Both the position numbers and the translations under genes were made by a program. From the NCBI RefSeq assembly GCF_010993965.1, contig NZ_WIXM01000017.1, forward strand, positions 1-64,000: 64,000 nucleotides of DNA, read 5' to 3'. Below are positions 57,118 to 64,000 of this stretch, in pieces. Positions within the stretch are counted from its first letter, which is position 1; each line of letters begins with the position of its first letter. Under the pieces are notes generated by a model. The model was not told the DNA's origin. It saw only the letters and a list, made by a program, of their open reading frames with translations, and made no database searches. This stretch comes from Gracilibacillus sp. YIM 98692 (GTDB taxonomy: Bacteria > Bacillota > Bacilli > Bacillales > Amphibacillaceae).

Positions 57118-57972
57118 ATGAAGAAAAAACAACAAACATGTCTAGCCAAAATTCGAACAAACTATCCGAGATTTAGTGTGACAGAGCGGAAGATAGCTGA
57201 TTATATTTTGCAAAATACAAATAAAATTATTCATTCTTCTATTAATCAATTAGCAGAAGATTTACAAGTAGCAGATTCGACCGTATTTCGTTTTTGTAAA
57301 CGGATTGGTTATAAGGGATATCAAGCCATGAAGATCGCACTTGCATCTGAAGTCGTAGAACCAATGCAGGATATAAATGAAAACGTTAACGAAAATGATG
57401 CGGTAGATACGGTAGCTTCGAAGGTATTTCAAGCTCATATACAAACACTAGAGGATACGCTGCAGATTGTTGATGAAGCACAGTTACAGAGAGCTGTTCA
57501 AGCACTATTAACAGCAAAATCTATTCACTTTTTTGGCAGTGGGGGATCTAGCACGGTTGCACTTGATGCGTATCATAAATTTATTCGTTCTGGGTTAAAT
57601 GTCCAAATGGTTACCGATACTCACTTTCAACTGATGGCAGCCTCTCAATTAACAGAAGAAGATTGTGCTGTATTAATATCTCATTCTGGATCTTCCAAAG
57701 ACATTTTGCATGTTTTAAATATTTTGAGGAAAAACCATGTGCATACTTTGGCGATTACGAATTATGCTAAGTCAACGCTAAGCACATCTGTTCATGTACC
57801 ATTGTATACGAGTTCTGATGAGACGGATTACCGGTCTGAAGCTTTTTCATCCAGAATTGCGCAGCTTGCAATCATCGATGTATTGTATGCGAATGTGATG
57901 ATCCATAAAGGGGAAGAAGGCCAAAAAGCTTTACAGAAAATGAGAGAGGCTATTATGGTTAAGCGAATTTAA
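57118..57972 (+). CDS. RpiR-family transcriptional regulator
   Basis: A 284-residue regulator with an N-terminal HTH_6 domain (about 1-80: YPRFSVTERKIADYIL, ADSTVFRFCKRIGYKGYQAMKIAL) and a SIS sugar-phosphate-binding domain (about 125-255: IHFFGSGGSSTVALDAYHKF, VLISHSGSSKDILHVL). It starts after AGGGG. It is divergent from the GntP permease, with three palindromic sites between them, so it probably controls that gene in response to a phosphorylated sugar acid. Whether it represses or activates is unclear. Confidence 0.88.
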   Translation: MKKKQQTCLAKIRTNYPRFSVTERKIADYILQNTNKIIHSSINQLAEDLQVADSTVFRFCKRIGYKGYQAMKIALASEVVEPMQDINENVNENDAVDTVASKVFQAHIQTLEDTLQIVDEAQLQRAVQALLTAKSIHFFGSGGSSTVALDAYHKFIRSGLNVQMVTDTHFQLMAASQLTEEDCAVLISHSGSSKDILHVLNILRKNHVHTLAITNYAKSTLSTSVHVPLYTSSDETDYRSEAFSSRIAQLAIIDVLYANVMIHKGEEGQKALQKMREAIMVKRI

Positions 57973-58047
57973 GGGTGTTGATTGACAGTTATCTACAAGT
58001 GAGCATATCTACCCATAAAGGTATTTATTAAAATATTAGTATGTTAA

Positions 58048-58077
58048 AACCCCTAGAGTCTCTTATACTCTAGGGGT
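58048..58077 (-). terminator. Terminator of the CAP-domain gene
   Basis: ACCCCTAGAGT and ACTCTAGGGGT form an 11-bp stem. On the minus strand TTTT follows; on the plus strand there is no T-run. Confidence 0.7.
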
Positions 58078-58083
58078 GGATAT

Positions 58084-58782
58084 TTATTTCCCAATAAATA
58101 GTTGTGTCCAGTGGTTTCCTTCTGCTACATGGCCAACACCGATATGCGTAAAGTTTTCGTTTAAAATATTTGCTCGGTGCCCCTGACTATTCATCCAAGC
58201 GTTGACAACTTCTTCTGGAGAACGTTGTCCTTTTGCAATATTTTCTCCGGCAGTACGATAACTAATACCATACTGTTTTAACATGTCAAATGGAGATCCG
58301 TATGTTGGACTTTGGTGGCTGAAGTATCCATTCGTTGCCATGTCATTTGATTTTTCTCTGGCTACCTTGCTTAGTTCTGTATCTGCTTGAAGTTCAGCCA
58401 GGCCATGTTTCGCTCTTTCTTCATTCGTTAAGTCTACTACTTGTTGTTCGAACTGGCTAAGTTGGTCATTATTTGATTCGCTTGGCTCTTTTTCTACTTG
58501 TGTTGAATCATCTTGTTCGACTTCTTCTTGAGATGGTTCAGGCTGCTCAGTATTTTGATTTTCAGGCGCTTGCTCTATTTCACCACTATTAAAGTACTTT
58601 TTTAATATATCTTCTATGTTATAGTTGGATATAACATCCCAGTCTCCTTTGATAGAGTAGGAGAATTGACTTCCATTATGTTGAGTACCTTCTTGAGCTG
58701 AGGCATCAACACTTGTTGAAAAACCTCCGCCTATTAATAGAGTAGCTGCTAAGGTAGTAACCATTAGTTTCTTTTTAAACAT
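58084..58782 (-). CDS. Secreted CAP-domain protein, YkwD type
   Basis: A 232-residue secreted protein. A signal peptide (about 1-28) is followed by a low-complexity linker rich in Gln, Glu and Pro (about 72-108) and a CAP/SCP domain (about 112-230) with VDLTNEERAKHGLAEL, YFSHQSPTYGSPFDML, AGENIAKGQRSPEEVVNAWMNSQGHRANIL and HIGVGHV. CAP proteins of bacilli are extracellular, and their role (spore coat, wall or stress) is not settled. It starts after AAGGAG and is monocistronic. Confidence 0.9.
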   Translation of the reverse strand: MFKKKLMVTTLAATLLIGGGFSTSVDASAQEGTQHNGSQFSYSIKGDWDVISNYNIEDILKKYFNSGEIEQAPENQNTEQPEPSQEEVEQDDSTQVEKEPSESNNDQLSQFEQQVVDLTNEERAKHGLAELQADTELSKVAREKSNDMATNGYFSHQSPTYGSPFDMLKQYGISYRTAGENIAKGQRSPEEVVNAWMNSQGHRANILNENFTHIGVGHVAEGNHWTQLFIGK

Positions 58783-59093
58783 GTTGCTTGCACACTCCTT
58801 TTTGTTTATTTCCCCTACATGATAGCATGGATTTTTTGTAATATTTCTGTCATATATATTTTTTGGTTTAGAGATAGATAGGTTGATAGACAGAAAGCCT
58901 TTATCATAGGAAACAAGATATTTGGATATAAGTTAAAAATGGAATAGTCATCCTCCCCATGAATTTATTACTATACAATGATACTTGACATATCTATTCA
59001 AACATCATTGGTGTAATAATCTTATAACATTTGTCGCTTAATTGTAATAAAAGAAATAAGGAATTTCTTGAATTTAGAGTAGATTTAAAGTGA

Positions 59094-59301
59094 GAGTCAG
59101 AGGAAAACTACTGTAAGAAGCGCACTATCGGTAGTTTTAAAGGAAGAGTCAGAGGAAAACTACTGTAAGAAGCGCACTATCGGTAGTTTTAAAGGAAGAG
59201 TTAGAGGAAAACTGCCATAAGAAGCGCTCTATCGGTAGTTTTAAAGGAAGAGTTAGAGGAAAACTGCCATAAGAAGCGCTCTAACAGTAGTTTTAAAAAA
59301 A
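59094..59301. repeat. Four-unit 52-bp tandem repeat with an internal hairpin
   Basis: Four contiguous units start at 59094, 59146, 59198 and 59250. Each opens with GAGTYAGAGGAAAACT and ends with GTAGTTTTAAA. Inside each unit, AAAACTAC or AAAACTGCC pairs with GTAGTTTT or GGTAGTTTT, with AGAAGCGC in the loop. Units 1-2 and units 3-4 form two subtypes; the change from ACTAC to ACTGCC keeps pairing through a G-U pair. The rest of the 58783-59409 gap holds no gene that I can see. Confidence 0.9.
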
Positions 59302-59317
59302 GAAGCCGATAAATACT

Positions 59318-59339
59318 GCTGATAGAAATGTCTATCAGC
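59318..59339. terminator. Hairpin after murQ
   Basis: GCTGATAGA and TCTATCAGC pair around a four-base loop. The T-run on the minus strand is weak. It lies about 70 nt past the murQ stop and could end the nag operon. Confidence 0.45.
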
Positions 59340-59409
59340 GCTTACTTACTCCCTCTACGAAAAAAGAACATCATCCAATATAAATAGATTGAATGACAGC
59401 CATCATAGT

Positions 59410-60309
59410 TCAAGGTTCATAAAATAATTGGATAGCCTGTTTGAGGTGCCCGTTGGTTTTATTTAAATAAAAGGTACTTTCTTCTAAGCTGGCATTGGTT
59501 AAAGCAATAAATAATGCTTTTTTCAGATGGTGGTCGGTTAATTCCATTAAATATGTTGCTTGTTGCTCATCTACATCTGCCAGTTTCATGAGGGTAGCTT
59601 CCGCACGATGTTTAAGTTTATGGTTCATTAATTGCATTTCGATCATCTCATTTTTATATACTTTACCTAATCGAATCATGACCCCGGTTGAAATGGTGTT
59701 TAAAATCATCTTTTGTGCTGTACCGGCTTTCAAACGAGTGGAGCCGCGAATTACTTCTGGGCCGACAATCGCTTCTATATTGACATCACTAATATCACCA
59801 GAGACGGTTCCCGTATTACAGCTAATCGATATCGTTGCAGCACCAACTTCTTTTCCGTAAGTTAAAGCGGCAACAGAATATGGGGTGGAGCCACTAGCGC
59901 TCATACCAATGACCGCGTCAACTGTTTTTAGCTCATGCTCTTTTAAAGATTTCACTATATCTTCAGAATTATCTTCGTGTTGTTCTAATGGTTTCCATGT
60001 TGCTTCATGTCCTCCGGCGAGGAAAGCCATCCAACGGTTCGCTTTTACTGAAAAAGTTGGGCCTAATTCAGCGGCGTCAAGCACGCCGATACGGCCACTA
60101 GTACCTGCACCCACAACAAAAACACGCCCGCCTTGCTGCCAACGATCGACGATCATATCGATGGCTTTAGCAATATCGGAAAGGCAGCTATCTATCCCGT
60201 GGTAAATGGATTGGTCTTCTTTCCACATCATTGTAGCAATTTCTAAAGCGTTCATTTCATCAATATTTTCGGTATTTGCATTTACTTCTTCTGTTATACG
60301 CTTGTTCAT
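59410..60309 (-). CDS. murQ: N-acetylmuramic acid 6-phosphate etherase MurQ
   Basis: Cleaves the lactyl ether of MurNAc-6-phosphate to give GlcNAc-6-phosphate and lactate in cell-wall recycling. The 299-residue protein has the SIS domain with VVGAGTSGRIGVLDAAELGPTF (about 65-86), including the catalytic Glu in DAAELGP, and IGMSASGSTPYSVAAL. It follows nagR by 21 nt and is the last gene of the nag operon; its product is the substrate of NagA. In B. subtilis, murQ sits instead with murR and murP, so this linkage differs. Confidence 0.93.
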   Translation of the reverse strand: MNKRITEEVNANTENIDEMNALEIATMMWKEDQSIYHGIDSCLSDIAKAIDMIVDRWQQGGRVFVVGAGTSGRIGVLDAAELGPTFSVKANRWMAFLAGGHEATWKPLEQHEDNSEDIVKSLKEHELKTVDAVIGMSASGSTPYSVAALTYGKEVGAATISISCNTGTVSGDISDVNIEAIVGPEVIRGSTRLKAGTAQKMILNTISTGVMIRLGKVYKNEMIEMQLMNHKLKHRAEATLMKLADVDEQQATYLMELTDHHLKKALFIALTNASLEESTFYLNKTNGHLKQAIQLFYEP

Positions 60310-60330
60310 CTCTTCCCCTCCACTGTATAG

Positions 60331-61053
60331 CTATCGATTTAATTCAATCATAAATTTATAGCGGTCAGCTCGGTATGTCGATTTCACCACTTCAAAGACA
60401 ATCCCATTATCTAAAGTAGATATACGATCCATTATAAGAACGGGTGATTGATCTTCTATTTCTAAATATTTGGTCTCTTCTTTATTCGCCATTGATGCTT
60501 CTAGCGTTTGTTTGGCGCTTTTGATGTGAACCCCCATTTTGTCTTCTGCGAATTGGTATAAAGAGTGCTTTACAATATTTTCTGTAAGCCCTTTGATTAA
60601 ATTTGCTGGAATATAAGTTCGTTCAAGTGCCATAGGAATGTCTTCAGCTAAACGAATTCTTTTTATTTCGTAGACGGGTGAATGTTCATTGATATGAAGC
60701 TGCTGAGCAAGCCTTTTATTTGAAGGGATGATTTCAAATTTTATTAATTTGCTGCTCGCCTCCATACCTCTCGCTTTCATGTCTTCTGTGAAGCTTGTCA
60801 ATCCTGTTAATTTTTGCTCAAGTTTAGGCTCGGCAATAAATGTTCCTTTTCCTTTGACCCGATATAAATAACGTTCATTGACAAGGTTTGTAATTGCCTG
60901 TCTTACCGTCATTCGACTAACGTTAAACCGTTCTGCATATATTCTTTCTGCAGGAAGTGCATCTCCTGGTTGATATTCGCCGCTTTCAATTTTTTTCTTA
61001 ATGCCTTCCTCTAACTGATGATAGATAGGAAGGGGTGAATTTTTATCTATCAT
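60331..61053 (-). CDS. nagR: GntR-family repressor NagR (YvoA)
   Basis: A 240-residue HutC-subfamily regulator. The winged HTH (about 5-72) has PLPIYHQLEEGIKKKIESGEY and MTVRQAITNLV; the UTRA effector domain (about 90-235) has VYEIKRIRLAEDIPMALERTYIP. It represses GlcNAc use until glucosamine-6-phosphate or GlcNAc-6-phosphate binds. I chose ATG 61053, preceded by GAGGAG, over the ATG at 61071. It lies between nagB and murQ, and two palindromes before nagA and the PTS gene match its known type of site. Confidence 0.92.
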   Translation of the reverse strand: MIDKNSPLPIYHQLEEGIKKKIESGEYQPGDALPAERIYAERFNVSRMTVRQAITNLVNERYLYRVKGKGTFIAEPKLEQKLTGLTSFTEDMKARGMEASSKLIKFEIIPSNKRLAQQLHINEHSPVYEIKRIRLAEDIPMALERTYIPANLIKGLTENIVKHSLYQFAEDKMGVHIKSAKQTLEASMANKEETKYLEIEDQSPVLIMDRISTLDNGIVFEVVKSTYRADRYKFMIELNR

Positions 61054-61073
61054 AAAAGTTGCTCCTCTCATAC

Positions 61074-61817
61074 CTAAGCATAATAACTGCTGTGGATATC
61101 AGCTAACGCTTTTTCGTCCGCTATTATTGTAACATGAGGGTGTTTTTTTAAGATAGAAGCTGGAAATTCCGTGCTTACTTCTCCGTTAATCAATAGGTGT
61201 AGTGCTTCTTTCTTTTGTTCACCGGACACTAATAATAAAATTTCTTTGCTCTTCATAATCGAAGCAATTCCCATGGTAATTGCTTGGGTTGGCACTTTAT
61301 TCAAGTCTTGGAAAAAACGTGCATTAGCTTGTCTGGTTGATTCCGCCAATTCTACAATATGTGTTTCTTGGTTAAAGGAAGTGCCTGGTTCGTTAAACCC
61401 AATATGGCCATTTCCGCCTAACCCTAAAATTTGCAGGTCCATTCCACCATGATGGTCTATCGTTTGCTCGTATTGTCGGCATTCTTCTAATAAATTGTCT
61501 GCTAAACCGTTCGGAATAAAAGTTTGTTCTTGTGGTATATCAATTTGCTGAAACAAATGCTTGTTCATGTAATAGTGATAACTATTGGTGTCCTTTGGAT
61601 CAAGACCGATATATTCATCTAGGTTAAATGTCGTAATATTTTTATAAGAAGTGTCTTGCTGTTGATGATCTCTTACTAGATAGTCATAAAATTTCACTGG
61701 TGTTCCGCCTGTTGCTAGTCCAAGTGTCATATCTGGCTTGTGTTTTATTTTATCCAGTAAATATTGCGCAGCTTTTCTGCTCATATTGTTATAATCTTTT
61801 GTGTGTATAATATTCAT
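61074..61817 (-). CDS. nagB: Glucosamine-6-phosphate deaminase NagB
   Basis: Converts glucosamine-6-phosphate to fructose-6-phosphate and ammonia, the reverse direction of GlmS. The 247-residue protein has LATGGTPVKFYDYL (about 34-47), NLDEYIGL, the catalytic region LGLGGNGHIGFNEPG and ITMGIASIM. It overlaps nagA by 4 nt, giving translational coupling. Its length is near that of B. subtilis NagB (242). Confidence 0.95.
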   Translation of the reverse strand: MNIIHTKDYNNMSRKAAQYLLDKIKHKPDMTLGLATGGTPVKFYDYLVRDHQQQDTSYKNITTFNLDEYIGLDPKDTNSYHYYMNKHLFQQIDIPQEQTFIPNGLADNLLEECRQYEQTIDHHGGMDLQILGLGGNGHIGFNEPGTSFNQETHIVELAESTRQANARFFQDLNKVPTQAITMGIASIMKSKEILLLVSGEQKKEALHLLINGEVSTEFPASILKKHPHVTIIADEKALADIHSSYYA

Positions 61818-63007
61818 GATTGTCCCTCCTTATCATATGCAATGGAGCCTCTGCAAAGGGTTAATATCACTTCATGGTTTTTATCTAAAACGACTAAGTC
61901 AGCATCTTTTCCTTTAGCGATACTTCCTTTTCGATCATTTATTCCTAATTCCTTTGCAGCATTGGCTGATGTCATCTCAATCGCTTCTCTAATTGTGCAA
62001 TTGGTGTAGGTTAAGATGTTCTGGAATGCATGTCCTAATCGCAATGTACTTCCTGCTAATGTCCCGTCATGAAGTACAGCTTTTTGCCCTTTTACGGTTA
62101 CGGACTGTCCACCTAAATCATAAGTGCCATTTTTGAGGCATTTTGCACGCATCGCATCTGTAATTAAGATCAATCGTTCGCTAGATGTTTGTAAATAAGC
62201 GGATTGAACAGCCTCAGGAGTTGCATGAATGCCGTCTGAAATTAATTCGACCATCAAGTCATCCTCCAGCCATGCTGCACCGACAATACCAGGTTCTCGG
62301 TGATGAAATCCTCGCATTTGATTGTAAAGGTGAGTGACATGTGAAAGTCCTTCCTTCATTGCATCCATTACCTGGTGATAAGTAGCATCAGAATGCCCAA
62401 CAGATGGGATAATCCCATTTGAGTTTAAGTAGCGGATCAAATCTAATGCCCCTTTTTCCTCAGGTGCAAGAGTAACTAATCGAATTTGTTGGCTGGCGAT
62501 TTCATTCCACTTTTTAAATTGTTCAATATCCGGGTGCTGTATGTGTTCGATCGGTTGTGCTCCTGCTTTTTCTTTATTAATAAAAGGGCCTTCTAAATGA
62601 ACACCTAAGATTTCTGCTTGTGCGGAATACTGCCCCTGTTTTTTTATATATCTGCCGACATTCTCGAGTGCATTCTCAATGGCTTGGTTGTTTTGCGTCA
62701 TGGTTGTTGCTAAGAAGCTTGTCGTTCCTTCTTGTGGGAGAATATTTGCCATATTATTTAATGCTTCCTCTGTCCCATCCATTACATCGGAGCCATTTGC
62801 GCCATGAATGTGAACATCAATCATCCCTGGTATGACTTTACAACTTTTGGGTAAGGTAACAGTAAATTCTTCTTCCGTATGTGGAAGGTGATCGCAATGG
62901 CCTATATCTTTGATCTGATGATTTTCTATATAGATAAAACCATTTTCTATAACTTCGTTGTCCGCATAAATCGTCGCATTTTTTAGCAACAAGGGTTGTT
63001 TTGCCAC
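61814..63007 (-). CDS. nagA: N-acetylglucosamine-6-phosphate deacetylase NagA
   Basis: Removes the acetyl group from GlcNAc-6-phosphate. The 397-residue amidohydrolase has the metal site HIHGANGSD (about 66-74), HLEGPFIN with a Glu ligand, GHSDA and THLYNQM with His ligands, and the catalytic Asp in LITDAM. It starts with GTG at 63007, with AAGGTG a few bases upstream. It is the first gene of the nagA-nagB-nagR-murQ operon and divergent from the PTS gene. Confidence 0.94.
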   Translation of the reverse strand: MAKQPLLLKNATIYADNEVIENGFIYIENHQIKDIGHCDHLPHTEEEFTVTLPKSCKVIPGMIDVHIHGANGSDVMDGTEEALNNMANILPQEGTTSFLATTMTQNNQAIENALENVGRYIKKQGQYSAQAEILGVHLEGPFINKEKAGAQPIEHIQHPDIEQFKKWNEIASQQIRLVTLAPEEKGALDLIRYLNSNGIIPSVGHSDATYHQVMDAMKEGLSHVTHLYNQMRGFHHREPGIVGAAWLEDDLMVELISDGIHATPEAVQSAYLQTSSERLILITDAMRAKCLKNGTYDLGGQSVTVKGQKAVLHDGTLAGSTLRLGHAFQNILTYTNCTIREAIEMTSANAAKELGINDRKGSIAKGKDADLVVLDKNHEVILTLCRGSIAYDKEGQS

Positions 63008-63059
63008 GTTTCACACACACCTTTTCTTTTATTGGTTAATTTTATCATAACAAGTCAAG

Positions 63060-63075
63060 GTATAGATGTCTATAC
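63060..63075. promoter_or_regulatory. NagR-type palindrome, nagA side
   Basis: GTATAGATGTCTATAC is a perfect palindrome flanked by CAAG and AAAG and resembles the known NagR/DasR operator core. It lies about 55 bp before the nagA start. Confidence 0.65.
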
Positions 63076-63105
63076 AAAGTTAAAAAATATTGGAAGTTTT
63101 GGTTC

Positions 63106-63133
63106 AATAAACTCTATATTATAAGAGTTTATT
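63106..63133. other. Inverted repeat in the divergent nag region
   Basis: AATAAACTCT and AGAGTTTATT are perfect 10-bp arms around ATATTATA. It lies midway between the two NagR-type sites. It may be another operator or a structured leader. Confidence 0.5.
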
Positions 63134-63160
63134 TGTGTTTTGTGAGTTAAAATTCAAAAA

Positions 63161-63190
63161 TTGGTATATACAAATATGTTCATTTATGAT
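63161..63190 (+). promoter_or_regulatory. NagR-type site over the PTS gene promoter
   Basis: TTGGTATATACAAA (63161-63174) is an imperfect palindrome resembling the NagR site. It covers a possible -35 (TTGGTA); TATGAT at 63185-63190 would be the -10. Confidence 0.55.
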
Positions 63191-63241
63191 ACGATGCAAT
63201 TAAATTGAAAGCATTAACATGAATAAAGGAGTGGACAAGCT

Positions 63242-64000
63242 ATGATGAGCTTTTTACAAAGAATTGGTAAGTCTTTAATGTTACCAATTGCTGTGTTACC
63301 AGCCGCAGCCCTTTTATTACGTCTAGGTCAAGATGATTTATTAGGTATAGCATTTGTTGCAAATGCAGGAGACGCGATTTTTGCACAGCTGCCATTAATA
63401 TTCGCGATTGGGGTAGCCATTGGTTTCTCGAAGGATGGAAACGGTGCAGCTGCTTTAGCAGGTGTGATTGGTTACCTAGTTTTGACTCAAGGTACACAAG
63501 CAATAAATGAAAATATTGATATGGCCGTTTTAGGAGGTATTATATCTGGTATTATTGCAGGATTACTTTATAACCGATTTCATGGTATTCAATTGCCAGA
63601 CTGGTTAGCGTTCTTTGGCGGTAAGCGGTTTGTACCAATTGTAACCGCTGCTACAATGGTTGTGTTAGCTGGTGTATTCGGTGTGGTATGGCCTCCGATT
63701 CAAAGTGCTATTAATGCAGTTGGGGAATGGATCATTAATGCTGGTGTTGCCGGTGTAGGTGTTTTTGGTTTCTTAAACCGTGCTTTAATTCCACTAGGAT
63801 TACACCATGTGTTAAATACGTTAGTATGGTTTGAGTTTGGTGAATTTGTAAATGCAGCAGGTGAAGTAGTGAAAGGAGATCTATCTCGATTTTTTGCAGG
63901 AGATGAGTCCGCAGGGATTTTTATGGGCGGATTTTTCCCGATTATGATGTTTGGCTTACCAGCAGCTGGTTTAGCCATGATTTTAACAGCAAAACCAGAG
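63242..64000 (+). CDS. nagP: PTS N-acetylglucosamine transporter, EIIC part (cut by window end)
   Basis: An open frame of 253 codons without stop runs to the end of the window. It encodes the membrane EIIC domain of a glucose-family PTS permease: it begins MMSFLQRIGKSLMLPIAVLP and has IFAIGVAIGFSKDGNGAAALAG, RFHGIQLPDWLAFFGGKRFVP and the conserved PLGLHHVLNTLVWFEFGEF. The GKSLMLP start and the nag neighbourhood point to GlcNAc rather than glucose. It starts after AAAGGAG (ATG 63242 or 63245). It would supply GlcNAc-6-phosphate to NagA. Whether EIIB and EIIA are fused cannot be seen. Confidence 0.9.
   Translation, partial: MMSFLQRIGKSLMLPIAVLPAAALLLRLGQDDLLGIAFVANAGDAIFAQLPLIFAIGVAIGFSKDGNGAAALAGVIGYLVLTQGTQAINENIDMAVLGGIISGIIAGLLYNRFHGIQLPDWLAFFGGKRFVPIVTAATMVVLAGVFGVVWPPIQSAINAVGEWIINAGVAGVGVFGFLNRALIPLGLHHVLNTLVWFEFGEFVNAAGEVVKGDLSRFFAGDESAGIFMGGFFPIMMFGLPAAGLAMILTAKPE

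Noticed and set aside
59094-59301. CRISPR array
   Set aside because: The 52-bp units are directly contiguous with no unique spacers, only four copies exist, and no cas gene is present.

Overview
The window comes from an AT-rich, low-GC Gram-positive of the family Bacillaceae. The gene order sigW-rsiW-cdaA-cdaR-glmM-glmS, a glmS ribozyme, a SigW-type promoter before a yuaF-floT pair, and a 23S-5S-tRNA cluster all match Bacillus and its halotolerant relatives (Oceanobacillus, Virgibacillus and Gracilibacillus type). The genus cannot be fixed from the sequence alone.

Layout. 1-1310: 3' tip of a 23S rRNA gene, a 5S rRNA and nine tRNAs (Asn, Thr, Glu, Val, Thr, Tyr, Gln, Lys, Ala), then a terminator. 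1440-3211: a lone GH13 alpha-glucosidase with LacI-type operators. 3528-10638: the cell-envelope stress sigma factor and its anti-sigma factor, the c-di-AMP cyclase and its regulator, and the two amino-sugar synthesis enzymes GlmM and GlmS. 11128-14187: a large GH78 alpha-L-rhamnosidase. 14394-22094: a LacI-regulated ABC sugar importer with two GH13 enzymes, probably for isomalto-oligosaccharides. 22233-29841: a VOC protein, then a membrane sugar-binding protein, histidine kinase and AraC-type response regulator, an MFS sugar porter and a sarcosine oxidase-like enzyme. 29952-36798: a MATE exporter and a maltodextrin importer operon with a neopullulanase. 36823-41913: a decayed metal-binding lipoprotein gene, a YdjM-like membrane protein, thiC with a TPP riboswitch, and the SigW-type NfeD/flotillin pair. 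42167-49804: a LacI regulator divergent from an ABC importer with an alpha-glucosidase and a GH32 beta-fructosidase. 50048-55414: a LacI regulator, an LplB/LplC-type importer, a DUF624 protein and a large solute-binding lipoprotein. 55487-57972: GntP permease and a divergent RpiR regulator. 58084-59409: a secreted CAP protein and a four-unit 52-bp tandem repeat. 59410-64000: the amino-sugar catabolic genes nagA-nagB-nagR-murQ and the divergent start of a PTS GlcNAc transporter, cut off by the window end.

How it works together. Most of the window is a carbohydrate-use region. Four ABC sugar importers, four GH13_31 alpha-glucosidases, one GH13_20 neopullulanase, one GH32 and one GH78 are packed into about 54 kb. 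None of the importers has its own ATPase gene here, so they probably share an MsmX-type ATPase encoded elsewhere. Each importer has its own repeated operator motif, and three have a hairpin between the binding-protein gene and the permease genes. GlmS/GlmM (synthesis) and NagA/NagB/MurQ (breakdown) control glucosamine-6-phosphate from both sides, the first by ribozyme and the second by a GntR repressor.

The most interesting unexplained signals are: a triple TGACCG direct repeat with exact 21-bp spacing next to the three-component sensor; a 14-bp operator repeated three times in the LplBC locus; three A/T-rich palindromes 30 bp apart between gntP and rpiR; the 52-bp tandem hairpin repeat; and short hairpins with a conserved pentaloop in the rRNA/tRNA spacers.
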